Assembly (NCBI RefSeq): GCF_001431465.1
Contig: NZ_LDJJ01000034.1
Location: forward strand, 1-34,724
From: Stenotrophomonas terrae
GTDB taxonomy: Bacteria > Pseudomonadota > Gammaproteobacteria > Xanthomonadales > Xanthomonadaceae
Reading direction: 5' to 3'
Length of the DNA: 34,724 nt
In this document: piece by piece, positions 1 to 8,452 of the stretch
Layout of the letters: the number at the start of each line of letters is the position of its first letter
How positions within the stretch are numbered: position 1 is the first letter of the stretch
Made by a program: the position numbers and the translations under genes
Notes under the pieces: generated by a model
Database searches by the model: none
Told to the model about the DNA's origin: nothing
What the model saw: the letters and a program-made list of their open reading frames with translations, nothing else

Positions 1-88
1 CATCAGTGCCACCGAGGAACAGGCCGCAGCCATCCGCGAAGAACTGGCCGCCATCCAGGGCACCCTGCGCACCCGCATCCTGTACTGA
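1..88 (+). CDS. serA: D-3-phosphoglycerate dehydrogenase, C-terminal end (partial)
   Basis: Only the last 28 codons are inside the window; the reading frame begins at base 2 and stops at TGA 86-88. The tail ends in IQGTLRTRILY, which closely resembles the end of the ACT domain of E. coli-type SerA (IPGTIRARLLY). SerA catalyses the first committed step of serine synthesis, and its C-terminal ACT domain binds the feedback inhibitor L-serine. The visible part would be the last helix and strand of that regulatory domain. The catalytic domains lie upstream of the window, so full-length integrity cannot be judged. SMAG-type palindromes follow within about 25 bases of the stop. Confidence 0.8.
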   Translation, partial: ISATEEQAAAIREELAAIQGTLRTRILY

Positions 89-97
89 CCCGCCTCC

Positions 98-182
98 GTA
101 GTGCCGAGCCTGTAGAGCCGAGCCATGCTCGGCTGGAGCTTTCCCGGCACCCCTCCCGTGTAGAGCCGAGCCATGCTCGGCT
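98..182 (+). repeat. SMAG/REP palindrome cluster (one half copy, two full copies)
   Basis: Two full GTAG-headed palindromes lie at 112-134 and 160-182; each is GTAG followed by AGCCGAGCCATGCTCGGCT. A half copy (GTAGTGCCGAGCC, 98-110) abuts the first and looks like a truncated element. This matches the REP-like SMAG family of Stenotrophomonas. The cluster lies just 3' of serA, where such elements can act as 3' mRNA hairpins. Confidence 0.85.
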
Positions 183-286
183 GAGGCTTGCCCGGTGATG
201 TGTCACTAGCCTCTGTGGCAGCGGCATCAGCCACGAGGCCACTGATCCCGTAGGTCGCGGGCCGCCTTTCGGTTTCGGCTGTACCA

Positions 287-311
287 GCTTCGCGGCTTAC
301 GCCGCTCCTAC
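287..311 (-). repeat. REP-like palindrome (GTAGGAGCGGCG... family)
   Basis: Read on the minus strand, this is GTAGGAGCGGCGTAAGCCGCGAAGC, with arms GCGGCG/CGCCGC-like around a TAA centre. The same element recurs at 21108, 21304, 21377, 28101, 28203 and 28551. Confidence 0.75.
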
Positions 312-350
312 AGGCGGCTCTGCGGCAAGGCCTCTCCGCGGTAGGGCCCC

Positions 351-373
351 AGCCGAGCATGGCTCGGCTCTAC
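351..373 (-). repeat. SMAG palindrome, reverse orientation
   Basis: The sequence is AGCCGAGCATGGCTCGGCT followed by CTAC, the reverse complement of a GTAG-headed SMAG element. It faces the forward copies at 112-182 and ends exactly where the heptamer array begins. Confidence 0.85.
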
Positions 374-428
374 CAATCACCAATCACCAATCACCAATCA
401 CCAATGACCAATGACCAATGACCAATGA
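373..428 (+). repeat. Heptanucleotide tandem array, 8 perfect units
   Basis: Four consecutive CCAATCA units (373-400) are followed by four CCAATGA units (401-428), with no mismatch or spacer. The array lies between a SMAG element and the asparaginase gene, 108 bases before that gene's ATG. The 89-536 stretch otherwise holds only the palindromes listed, with no credible gene. Confidence 0.95.
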
Positions 429-536
429 CGCCGCGGCGTGATGCCAGGCAGTGACATGGCCCGGCGCTGCCTCCGGCATTATCATCTGCAGCATCGCGGC
501 ACTTGCCGCTGGCAGTCACCGCAAGGATTTACCGCA

Positions 537-1025
537 ATGATGGAAGAACTCCTGATCGTCACCACCGGTGGCACGATCGACAAGATCTACTTCGACGACA
601 AGTCCGACTACCAGATCGGCGACCCGCAGATCGGCATGATCCTGCGCGAGCTGGGGGTTACCTTCCGTTTCAACGTGATCCCGATCCTGCGCAAGGACTC
701 GCTGCATATCAGCGACGACGACCGCGAGCTGATCCGCGCCACCATCGCCGCACAGCCAACCCGCCACGTACTGGTCACCCACGGTACCGACTCGATGGTC
801 GCCACCGGCAAGGTGCTGGCCACCATCCCCGGCAAGACCATCGTGATGACCGGCGCGCTGAGCCCGGCGCGTTTCCGTGGCTCCGATGCCGAGTTCAACA
901 TCGGCTGCGCGATCGGCGCGGTGCAGTCGCTGCCGGAAGGTGTCTACATCGCCATGAACGGCCGCATCTGGAACCCGGAGCAGGTCCGCAAGAACGTGGA
1001 CGCCAACCGCTTCGAATCCCTGTAA
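537..1025 (+). CDS. Asparaginase domain protein, single N-terminal domain
   Basis: A 162-aa protein holding only the N-terminal, active-site domain of the asparaginase/glutaminase family. TTGGTID near the N-terminus carries the nucleophilic-loop threonine. LVTHGTDSM carries the second Thr-Asp pair, and VRKN near the end aligns with the region holding the catalytic lysine. The classical enzymes have about 330 residues with a second C-terminal domain, which is absent here; the stop is clean and the next gene starts at once. The start at 537 (ATGATG) is chosen because AAGGA (523-527) sits about 9 bases upstream; the open frame back to 438 has no such site and looks non-coding. Activity on asparagine is inferred from the motifs. 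A cytoplasmic location is likely, as there is no signal peptide. Confidence 0.8.
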   Translation: MMEELLIVTTGGTIDKIYFDDKSDYQIGDPQIGMILRELGVTFRFNVIPILRKDSLHISDDDRELIRATIAAQPTRHVLVTHGTDSMVATGKVLATIPGKTIVMTGALSPARFRGSDAEFNIGCAIGAVQSLPEGVYIAMNGRIWNPEQVRKNVDANRFESL

Positions 1026-1502
1026 GTGGCCAAGAGCACCCGCGCCACCGCCGCGTTGGACAAGGCAGGCATTGCCCATGGCGTGCATGCCTATGACTAC
1101 TCGGCCGATGTCGACAGCAAGGGCCTGGCGGCAGCGCAGGCACTGGGCATCGCCCCGGCGCGGATGTTCAAGACCCTGATGGCGTGGGTGGACAAGCAGC
1201 CGCTGATCGCGGTGATTCCCTCCGATCAGCGCCTGTCATTGAAAAAGCTTGCCGCCCATTGCGGCGGCAAGCACGCGCAGATGATGGAAGTACCCGAGGC
1301 CGAAAAGCGCAGCGGCTACAAAGTGGGCGGCATCAGTCCGTTCGCACAGCAGCGTCCGGCCAGCGTGGTGTTTGCCGCCAGCGCCGCACAGCAGCAGACG
1401 CTATACATCAATGCCGGCCAGCGCGGCCTGCTACTGGATATCGCGCCAGCCGATGCCTTGCAGGCATTGCAGGCCCGCTACGCGGATATCTGCGAAGACT
1501 GA
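1026..1502 (+). CDS. ybaK: Cys-tRNA(Pro)/Cys-tRNA(Cys) deacylase YbaK
   Basis: A 158-aa protein of the YbaK/EbsC/ProX editing family, which hydrolyses mischarged Cys-tRNA(Pro) in trans to prolyl-tRNA synthetase. Family signatures include KTLMAWVDKQPLIAVIP, the lysine-rich LSLKKLAAHCGGKHAQM and GYKVGGISPF, in the expected order and spacing. Length fits the family (about 155-160 aa). The start is GTG at 1026-1028, the base right after the TAA of the asparaginase gene, so the two genes are adjacent with no spacer and almost certainly co-transcribed. It converges on the subtilase gene at 1585. Confidence 0.9.
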   Translation: MAKSTRATAALDKAGIAHGVHAYDYSADVDSKGLAAAQALGIAPARMFKTLMAWVDKQPLIAVIPSDQRLSLKKLAAHCGGKHAQMMEVPEAEKRSGYKVGGISPFAQQRPASVVFAASAAQQQTLYINAGQRGLLLDIAPADALQALQARYADICED

Positions 1503-1584
1503 GCAGCAAGCCCCGCCACTGACCCTGTCGCGAACACCAGGGCCAGTGCCGCAGCCAGCTCCTGTTTGCATCCGATGGCTTGAA

Positions 1585-3699
1585 CTAGAACGTGATCGAC
1601 CAGCCATTCAGACGCCCGGCATCACCGCTGGCCTTGTCATGCACACGCAGCGTCCAGATGCCGTTCAAGGCCTCAGTGGAGAGGTCGACCTCGAAGGTCT
1701 GCTTGATGTCATCGGCACTGCCACCTTCGTAGTTGCTCAGCAGGTAGGCACTAGCGTCCGGCGCAATCAACTCCACTTTCAGATCACCTCGCCAACTGTG
1801 CTGGATATCTACCTGCACCGCTGTCGCAGCAGGTGCATTGGCGGTGCGGCCAGCGACGCTGATTGCGCTATCCACGGTGCGGTTGTCCAGAATCTCCACC
1901 GCCTCACTACTGCGATAGGTCTGGGCAGGCACCAGGCCCCAGCTTGCCTTCAGGCTGACGTCCGAATACCTGCTGTATCCGCTCAACATCACATGGTAGG
2001 TACCCGCAACCGGAGCGGGGAAACTGCAGCTCTCACCATTGCCGCCCCGGAACGGACGGCAATCGAATACGGAACTGGTCGGCCGGCTACCGGCTCTTAC
2101 ATACAGATCGGCATCCCCTGAGCCGCCGGCAATGCTGATCAGCAGGTTGGAAGCCCCCGGCGGCAGCTGCACCGCGTAATAGCGGTTGCTGCCCTTGCTG
2201 CCGCTCACACCGGTCAACGCTACGCCATTGTCCAGCAAAGCAACTGGCTCAGGTTCGGGCCCAGGCGGCAGCGTGCCACTCACTGCTGCTGCCACAGCCG
2301 CCTGCGCATTGACGATGCCGGTACCGATCTCCCTGTCCGGCGTCAGAGGAAATGGCGTGGCGGTAGTCTTGATCAGGGCTTCAAGCTGCGCCGGTGTCCT
2401 TGCCGGATCCGATACCTGCTGCACCAGGGCCACCACGCCGGCCACATGCGGCGTCGCCATCGACGTTCCGCCGCTGTAACCATAGCTTTCAAGCGAAGGC
2501 GTTCTGCTACCGCTATTGAACGTGGAAACAATCATGCTGCCAGGCGCGGCCACATCCACCAGCGGGCCGAAATTGGATTGCAGGGTACTGCTCCAGATCG
2601 CGCGCCTGCCCTTGCTGTCGATGGCACCCACCGCGATCACATTGTTGCAGTTGGCCGGTGCCGAATTGCTGGCATCCATGTTGTCGTTACCGGCGGCGAT
2701 GACCAGGGTTGCGCCGTTGGCCACTGCAGCATTGATCGCAGTCTGGAACGTAGCGCCGCAGGCACCACCACCACCCAGGCTCAGATTGATCACCTCGGCC
2801 GGGTTCGCATTGCCCGGCACGCCGGCAACCTCCCCGCCCGAAGCCCACACAATCGCATCGGCGATATCGGACGTGTAACCGCCACAGCGGCCCAACACAC
2901 GTACCGGCACGATACCCACGCCGGGTGCAACACCTGCCACGCCCTTGCCATTGTTGGTCACCGCCGCAATCGTGCCGGCCACGTGGGTGCCATGCCAACT
3001 GGAGCTCCACGCACCGTGGCTGCCGCCACATTGATTGGCTTCCACCCAATCACCCGGATCGCGTGCATCCGCATCACGACCATCGCCATCGTTGGCCATT
3101 GCAGGGTCGCTGATGAAGTCATAGCCCGGCAGCACATTGGCATTCAGGTCGCTGTGCTCGGCGACGCCGGTGTCCAATACCGCCACCACCACGCCTGCAC
3201 CGGTGGAGCTATGCCATGCGGGCACCGCGTTGATGCCATATGTACCGGCAAGACCCCATTGATCATCGAAACGGGGATCATCCGGGGCTGCGCTGATGCC
3301 GAGACGGCGATCGATCTCGACGTACTCGACGTTGCGATCCGCCGCCAGCCTGCGCATCAACACTTCGGTCTCGACGCGATCCAGCGGCATCTCGGCGCGC
3401 ACCAGCTCCGCGCCAGTAGCCAGGCGGCGCAGATGCTGCATGTCGACCGGCCTGCCAGCGCGCAGCGGCAATGCGCGCGAGGCAGCACCCAGAACGTTCG
3501 GCAGCGCGGTTGTGCCAGCAGCCTGAGCACTGCCCGGACGAAGTTTGACGATGAATTGCTGATGCGTCGGCGCCGCTTCCAGCCCCGCCAGCTGCATGTC
3601 ACCGGCAACCGCCGGCGGGCCCAGAAACAGGCAGGCCAACAACACACTGCCAATCACTACAACGCCACGACGAAGCACACACTGCGATATGGAAGACAT
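1585..3699 (-). CDS. Secreted subtilisin-family (S8) serine protease, copy 1
   Basis: A 704-aa extracellular protease precursor. The order is: Sec signal peptide (hydrophobic about 12-32, cut near AVAG); an N-terminal propeptide (HQQFIVKLRPGSAQ onward, to about 140); the S8 catalytic domain with Asp176 (VLDTG), His236 (HGTHVAG) and Ser413 (GTSMATPH); a PPC (bacterial pre-peptidase C-terminal) domain about 495-585, with GDADLYVRAG; and a C-terminal P/proprotein-convertase domain about 600-704, ending in LNGWSITF. The start ATG has AGAAGGG about 7 bases upstream. The gene is a tandem paralogue of the one at 4165-6261, and the catalytic Asp and His fall at the same residue numbers in both. The arrangement recalls the adjacent StmPr1/StmPr2 proteases of S. 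maltophilia; that identity is inferred. Type II secretion is likely. Confidence 0.92.
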   Translation of the reverse strand: MSSISQCVLRRGVVVIGSVLLACLFLGPPAVAGDMQLAGLEAAPTHQQFIVKLRPGSAQAAGTTALPNVLGAASRALPLRAGRPVDMQHLRRLATGAELVRAEMPLDRVETEVLMRRLAADRNVEYVEIDRRLGISAAPDDPRFDDQWGLAGTYGINAVPAWHSSTGAGVVVAVLDTGVAEHSDLNANVLPGYDFISDPAMANDGDGRDADARDPGDWVEANQCGGSHGAWSSSWHGTHVAGTIAAVTNNGKGVAGVAPGVGIVPVRVLGRCGGYTSDIADAIVWASGGEVAGVPGNANPAEVINLSLGGGGACGATFQTAINAAVANGATLVIAAGNDNMDASNSAPANCNNVIAVGAIDSKGRRAIWSSTLQSNFGPLVDVAAPGSMIVSTFNSGSRTPSLESYGYSGGTSMATPHVAGVVALVQQVSDPARTPAQLEALIKTTATPFPLTPDREIGTGIVNAQAAVAAAVSGTLPPGPEPEPVALLDNGVALTGVSGSKGSNRYYAVQLPPGASNLLISIAGGSGDADLYVRAGSRPTSSVFDCRPFRGGNGESCSFPAPVAGTYHVMLSGYSRYSDVSLKASWGLVPAQTYRSSEAVEILDNRTVDSAISVAGRTANAPAATAVQVDIQHSWRGDLKVELIAPDASAYLLSNYEGGSADDIKQTFEVDLSTEALNGIWTLRVHDKASGDAGRLNGWSITF

Positions 3700-4066
3700 G
3701 GTTCAACCCTTCTGCAGAGGAGGATGCCGCCAATGCGGCACCTGTGCCAGGCTGACGTCGCCATGTGGACCGCAGCGCGTGCCTGGAAGGAACTGCGCGG
3801 GCCCGTCCGCTGTTGCCGGCCCGTACGCAGACACTAGGCATACGCCGTAGCCACTCCCATCGGAGTAACACCGAAAGCGCTGTATCCGACGACCTCGAAG
3901 CGGCAGTCATCGGCAAGAACACACCCATCAGCCATCGATGATCCTGCGTTCGCCTTGCCGGGAAGCTATCGACGCCTGCTGCAGAACCGCACCCGACGAT
4001 CCTCCCGCCCTTGACTGGCACCGCCGATACGCAACCGCTGCAGCGCCGCCCCCTAGCAGCTCAATG
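3700..4066. other. Intergenic region between the two subtilase genes
   Basis: Apart from the terminator just right of it and the ribosome binding site of copy 1 (about 3708-3714), no gene is supported here. It should hold the promoter of protease copy 1, reading leftward, but no convincing -35/-10 pair is seen. A 78-codon minus-strand frame reaches into it from the copy 2 stop and was rejected. Confidence 0.5.
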
Positions 4067-4070
4067 TAAA

Positions 4071-4098
4071 AAAGCCCCGGCACTATTGCCGGGGCTTT
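4071..4098 (-). terminator. Rho-independent terminator of subtilase copy 2
   Basis: A perfect 12-bp stem, AAAGCCCCGGCA (4071-4082) and TGCCGGGGCTTT (4087-4098), has a CTAT loop. On the minus strand it is followed by a T-run (A-run 4068-4073 on the plus strand). It lies about 70 bases past the stop of the 4165-6261 gene, so the two protease genes are probably separate transcripts. Confidence 0.9.
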
Positions 4099-4164
4099 GA
4101 GCTTCCAACGCGCAGCGACGGCATCACCCTGATACCCGTCACCACGCAACCGCCATCTGATCAA

Positions 4165-6261
4165 TCAGAACGTGAGCGACCAGCTGTTGATGCGGCCGGT
4201 GTCGCCACTGGCCTTGTCATTGACGCGCAACTTCCAGCTACCGTTGAGGGCCTCGCTGGACAGGTTCACATTGAAGGTCTGCTTGATGTCATCCGTGCTG
4301 CCACCGGCATAGTTGCTCAGCACATAGACGCTGCCATCGGGCGCCACCAGATCCACCTTCAGGTCGCCCTTCCAGGTGTGGCTGATATCCACCGCCACCG
4401 GTGTGGATGCCGGCGCATTGCCAGTGCGGCCGGAAACCGCAATCGCGCTTTCAACCGTGGCGTTGTCGACGATGTTGACCGCGCTGGCATTGCTGTAGGT
4501 CTGCGCGCCGCCGCCACCGCCGGTGCCCCAGCTGGCCTGCAGGCTGACACCGGAGAAGGCCGAGTATGCAGACAACATCACGTGGTAGGTGCCAGCCACC
4601 GGCGTCGCGAAGCTGCAGCTCTCCGCATTGCCGGTCTTGTAGGGGCGGCAATCATAGGTGGAGGTGGTCGGCTGGCTGCCGGCGCGCACATACATGTCCG
4701 CATCACCGCTGCCACCGGAGCTGGCGATTACCAGATTGGTGGCTCCTGCCGGCACCTGCACGGTGAAGAACTGAGTGCTGCTGGCCGCGCCGGCAAGTCC
4801 GGTGATCGGCACGCCGTTGTTCAACACCGTGCCGCCCGGGTTCGGGTTGCCGCCGCCGTTGGCCGCATCCACCACCGCCTTGGCATTGAGAATGCCAGGG
4901 CCGATGCTCTGCGACGGCGTGGAAGGGAAGGCGGTGACATTGGCCTTGATCAAGGCCTCGACCTGCGCCGGTGTCTTCGGCGTGGTTGCCACCGCCTGCA
5001 GCAGTGCGACAACGCCAGCCACGTGTGGCGTCGCCATCGAGGTGCCGTTGTAGGCGGCATAACTCTCCGCACCCGGCGTGGTAGTGCCGCTGTTGAGGGT
5101 GGACAGGATATTGGAGCCCGGCGCGGCGATGTCGATCAAGGCACCGTAGTTTGAGAAGCTCGAACGTGCGCCGGTGCTGGTGATCGATGCCACCGCGATC
5201 ACGTTGTTGCAGTTGGCCGGCGAAGCGTTGGAGACATTGGTGTTGTCGTTGCCGGCGGCAATGACCAGGGTGGTGCCACGGCTGACCGCGCCGTTGATCG
5301 CCGCCTGCGTGGTGCTGCCGCAGGCGCCGGAGCCGCCCAGACTCAGATTGATCACCTCGGCCGGATTGGCATTGGCCGGCACGCCGGACACGCTGCCGCC
5401 GGAGGCCCAGACAATGGCATCGGCGATATCCGAGTCATAACCACCGCAGGTACCCAGCACCCGCACCGGCACGATCTTGGCGCCATAGGCTACGCCGGCA
5501 ACGCCCTTGGCATTGTTGGTGACCGCAGCGATGGTGCCGGCCACATGCGTGCCATGCCAGCTCGAACTCTGCGCGGCATGGATGCCGCCGCATTGATTGG
5601 CACTGACCCAGTCGCCCGGATCACTGGGGTCGTTGTCGCGGCCATTGCCATCGTTGGAGACGGTGGTGTCGTTGATGAAGTCATAGCCCGGAAGCAGATT
5701 TGCCGCCAGGTCGCTATGGGCCGTGATGCCGGTATCCAGTACCGCCACCACCGAGCCGGCGCCATTGGTCACATCCCAAGCCTGGTTGGCCTTGATGCCA
5801 TAGGTACCGGAGTAACCCCATTGTTCGCCGTAGCGGGTGTCATTCGGAGTCAGGTTGATGGTGTTGAGGCGATCGACTTCGACGTATTCGACGTTGGGAT
5901 CGGCCGCCAGCTTACGCATCAGGGTTTCGGCGTCGGCACGATCCAGCTTGGCATCTGCGCGGACCACGTCCGACCCTACCGCCAGACGTCGCAGGTGCTG
6001 CACGCCAATGCTTTTACCAGCGCGCGTCGGCAGCGCACGGGCGGCGGATACCAGGGTTTTCTGCAGGGCGGCATCGCCTGCGGTCTGACGGCTGTCCTGA
6101 CGGTATTTGATGATGAAGCGCTGATGCGTCGGCGCGGAATCCAGACCGGCCAGATGCACATCACCGGCCCAGGCCGGCGCACACAGAAGCAGGGACGACA
6201 ACGAAGCAGTGCCAACAACTACCAACCCACGAACGAGCGTACGGCGCGATTTGGATGACAT
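4165..6261 (-). CDS. Secreted subtilisin-family (S8) serine protease, copy 2
   Basis: A 698-aa precursor with the same architecture as copy 1: signal peptide (cut near AWAG), propeptide (HQRFIIKYRQ), S8 domain with Asp176, His236 and Ser408, PPC domain (GDADMYVRAG) and C-terminal P domain ending in SWSLTF. A glycine-rich linker (GTGGGGG) separates the PPC and P domains, unlike copy 1. The frame is open 18 bases further upstream, but ATG 6261-6259 is preferred. GGAAGGG lies 7 bases before it, and this start places catalytic Asp and His at the same residue numbers as in copy 1. Expected to be exported by Sec and then type II secretion. It ends in its own strong terminator. Substrate is unknown; related proteases degrade host or environmental protein. 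Confidence 0.92.
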   Translation of the reverse strand: MSSKSRRTLVRGLVVVGTASLSSLLLCAPAWAGDVHLAGLDSAPTHQRFIIKYRQDSRQTAGDAALQKTLVSAARALPTRAGKSIGVQHLRRLAVGSDVVRADAKLDRADAETLMRKLAADPNVEYVEVDRLNTINLTPNDTRYGEQWGYSGTYGIKANQAWDVTNGAGSVVAVLDTGITAHSDLAANLLPGYDFINDTTVSNDGNGRDNDPSDPGDWVSANQCGGIHAAQSSSWHGTHVAGTIAAVTNNAKGVAGVAYGAKIVPVRVLGTCGGYDSDIADAIVWASGGSVSGVPANANPAEVINLSLGGSGACGSTTQAAINGAVSRGTTLVIAAGNDNTNVSNASPANCNNVIAVASITSTGARSSFSNYGALIDIAAPGSNILSTLNSGTTTPGAESYAAYNGTSMATPHVAGVVALLQAVATTPKTPAQVEALIKANVTAFPSTPSQSIGPGILNAKAVVDAANGGGNPNPGGTVLNNGVPITGLAGAASSTQFFTVQVPAGATNLVIASSGGSGDADMYVRAGSQPTTSTYDCRPYKTGNAESCSFATPVAGTYHVMLSAYSAFSGVSLQASWGTGGGGGAQTYSNASAVNIVDNATVESAIAVSGRTGNAPASTPVAVDISHTWKGDLKVDLVAPDGSVYVLSNYAGGSTDDIKQTFNVNLSSEALNGSWKLRVNDKASGDTGRINSWSLTF

Positions 6262-6538
6262 TGATGAGCCCTTCCACATTGAGAGGAAACCGCCTGCGCG
6301 GCATTGGTCCTACCCGGGGCCCTGCCAGATTCGAAGAGGTTGCTGCCCGGGTAGAACTACCCGAACCAGTCCCCTGTTACCGATCCGTGGGCGGACAGTA
6401 AATGGCGGCTGAACCGATGACAAGAGGGTTACAACAGAAACCGTTGCTCCGTCACGTTTACGTATGTGATTGATTCGTAAAGATTATTTTCGAACCCCTT
6501 GGTATTACTGGCCTGCGCCGGGGTCGTCCGGACAAAGA
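6262..6538. other. Upstream region of subtilase copy 2
   Basis: No gene is supported. The stretch 6420-6500 is clearly more AT-rich than its surroundings, and it should contain the leftward promoter of the protease. A motif TTTACG followed by TAAACG can be read on the minus strand, but the 15-base spacing is poor, so no promoter is called. Confidence 0.4.
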
Positions 6539-6572
6539 AAAACCCGCTGCGACTGACGCCGCAGCGGGTTTT
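6539..6572 (-). terminator. Rho-independent terminator of ilvE
   Basis: A 13-bp stem, AAAACCCGCTGCG (6539-6551) and CGCAGCGGGTTTT (6560-6572), has an 8-base loop. On the minus strand it is followed by T-rich sequence. It lies about 22 bases after the ilvE stop codon. Confidence 0.9.
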
Positions 6573-6594
6573 ATCAGCGATCCGACTGCGCCGC

Positions 6595-7695
6595 TCAGGC
6601 GTCCAGGCGCACCAGCCAGCCATGACGATCCGGCTGACGGCCGTACTGGATGTCGGTCAGTTCCTTGCGCAGCGACATGGTCACTTCACCGGCCGGCGCG
6701 TTGATGTCGCCCACCGAGAAATCCTCGCCCTTGAGCTGGCCGATCGGCGTGATCACCGCCGCGGTGCCGCAGGCAAACACCTCGGTGATTTCGCCCGAGG
6801 TCACGCCCTGCTTCCACTCATCGATGGTGACCTGGCGCTCTTCCACGTTCATGCCACGGTCGCGGGCCAGCTGCAGCAGCGACTCGCGGGTGATGCCTTC
6901 GAGGATGCTGCCCGACAGCGCCGGGGTAACCAGCTTGTTTTCCTTGCCGTAGACCAGGAACACATTCATGCCGCCCAGTTCTTCCAGGTACTTGCCCTCG
7001 ACCGGGTCGAGGAACAGCACCTGCGAACAACCCTGCGCCTGCGCCTGCTGTTGCGGCAGCAGCGAAGCTGCGTAGTTGCCACCACACTTGGCCGCACCGG
7101 TGCCGCCCTTGGCAGCGCGTGCGTAGTCGGTGGACAACCAGATCGCCACCGGCGCCACGCCCTTGGCGAAGTACGGGCCGGCCGGGCTGGCGATCACGTA
7201 ATAAGTGGCCTTGTGTGCGCCGCGCACGCCGAGGAAGGCTTCATCGCCAATCATGAACGGGCGGAAATACAGGCTGGCTTCGTCAGCGTCCGATACCCAG
7301 TCCTTGTCCAGCGCAACCAGCTGCTTGAGCGACTCGACGAAGATGTCAGCCGGCAGTTCCGGCAGCACCAGACGCCGCGCCGAACGCTGCAGGCGCGCCG
7401 CATTGGCTTGCGGACGGAAGGTCCACACCGAGCCATCGGCGTGACGGTAAGCCTTGATGCCTTCGAAGATTTCCTGGCCGTAATGCAATACGGCGGCGGC
7501 CGGGTCCAGCGAAATCGGGCCATACGGCGTTACCGCCGCATCGTGCCAACCCGCATCCTTGTCCCAGCGTACGGCCACCATGTGGTCGGTGAAGTGCAGG
7601 CCGAATCCCGGCTTTTCCAGGATTTTGGCGCGCTCCTCGGCGCTACGCGGATGATCCGAACGGGTGACATCGAAGCTCAACGAAGACTGGGACAC
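6595..7695 (-). CDS. ilvE: Branched-chain amino acid aminotransferase
   Basis: A 366-aa fold-type IV PLP aminotransferase, of the longer class resembling eukaryotic BCAT. It catalyses the last step of leucine, isoleucine and valine synthesis, or the first of their breakdown, with 2-oxoglutarate/glutamate. The PLP lysine is Lys203 in GAAKCGGNYAAS. EVFACGTAAVITPI is the cofactor phosphate-binding segment. The open frame extends to 7848, but the GTG at 7695 is chosen: AAGGAA lies about 7 bases upstream, and the family N-terminus (FDVTRSDHPRS) follows directly. The gene is monocistronic by position, with its own terminator; sufT lies 98 bases upstream on the same strand. Confidence 0.93.
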   Translation of the reverse strand: MSQSSLSFDVTRSDHPRSAEERAKILEKPGFGLHFTDHMVAVRWDKDAGWHDAAVTPYGPISLDPAAAVLHYGQEIFEGIKAYRHADGSVWTFRPQANAARLQRSARRLVLPELPADIFVESLKQLVALDKDWVSDADEASLYFRPFMIGDEAFLGVRGAHKATYYVIASPAGPYFAKGVAPVAIWLSTDYARAAKGGTGAAKCGGNYAASLLPQQQAQAQGCSQVLFLDPVEGKYLEELGGMNVFLVYGKENKLVTPALSGSILEGITRESLLQLARDRGMNVEERQVTIDEWKQGVTSGEITEVFACGTAAVITPIGQLKGEDFSVGDINAPAGEVTMSLRKELTDIQYGRQPDRHGWLVRLDA

Positions 7696-7793
7696 CGGAT
7701 AATTCCTTCCAGATTGCGGGATGGGACAGCCCCGGTGCCACAGCGGCGCAGGGGGTGCAGCACAAACCGTCACCGGCAGCGGCCGGCACGGGC

Positions 7794-8345
7794 TTACAGC
7801 ATGCCAGTTTCCAGGCGCGCCGCCTCGGACATCATGTGACGCCCCCACGGCGGATCGAACACCAGGTCCACATCGGCCTGGGCCACGGTCGGAATCATTT
7901 CCAGCTTGCTGCGCACGTCATCGACCAGGATCTCACCCATGCCGCAGCCGGGCGCGGTCAAGGTCATCTTGACATCCACCTCGCGCTGGCCGTCGTCCAG
8001 GTGCTTGATATCCACTTCGTAGATAAGCCCAAGATCGACGATATTGAATGGGATTTCCGGGTCGAAACAGGTGCGGAGCTGTTGCCAGACCAGTTTCTCC
8101 ACATCCTCGTCGCCGGCATCGTCGGGCAGTTCCAGCCCCGGCGGCGGCTCCTTGCCGATGGCATCGCCGTCCTTGCCGGCGATACGGAAGAGATTGCCTT
8201 CGACAAACACCGTATAGCTGCCACCCAGTGCCTGGGTGATATAGCCATAACTGCCGGCCGGCAAGGTCACGCTGTCGCCCTGCGGCACCATCACGGCCGG
8301 GCAATCACGCTCAAAATGGACTGGTTCGCTGCTACGGGAATACAT
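7794..8345 (-). CDS. sufT: Putative Fe-S cluster assembly protein SufT
   Basis: A 183-aa protein with an N-terminal beta-rich extension of about 75 residues and a C-terminal MIP18/DUF59 domain (about 90-175). The domain shows DPEIPFNIVDLGLIYEVDI, the conserved cysteine motif TAPGCGMGE and the closing VFDPPW. SufT-type proteins help maturation of Fe-S proteins; here it stands apart from any suf operon. It is on the same strand as ilvE and 98 bases before it, so co-transcription is possible. Divergent from the membrane protein gene at 8453, sharing a 107-base promoter region. Confidence 0.88.
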   Translation of the reverse strand: MYSRSSEPVHFERDCPAVMVPQGDSVTLPAGSYGYITQALGGSYTVFVEGNLFRIAGKDGDAIGKEPPPGLELPDDAGDEDVEKLVWQQLRTCFDPEIPFNIVDLGLIYEVDIKHLDDGQREVDVKMTLTAPGCGMGEILVDDVRSKLEMIPTVAQADVDLVFDPPWGRHMMSEAARLETGML

Positions 8346-8452
8346 GTAGATCGATATGGGGACGCGGTGGCTACCCGCAAGACCGCCATTTTATCCGACT
8401 GGGCGTACTCGGCGCTGAAACGCTATGCTGCGGAATCTGTTCGGGAATGCCC

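Noticed and set aside
373..428. CRISPR array
   Set aside because: The units are contiguous 7-mers without spacers, and no cas gene is present.
438..536. Upstream extension of the asparaginase gene
   Set aside because: No family similarity in the extra residues and no ribosome site at 438; a good site precedes 537.
2446..3837. Long plus-strand open frame (463 codons) opposite the first subtilase
   Set aside because: Antisense to a clear S8 protease; composition is His/Arg/Ala-rich as expected for a GC-rich shadow, with no family motif.
3928..4164. Small minus-strand frame directly after the second subtilase
   Set aside because: It contains the intrinsic terminator and has no start signal.
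6499..7839. Plus-strand open frame (446 codons) opposite ilvE
   Set aside because: It runs through the ilvE terminator and mirrors ilvE; no recognisable domain.
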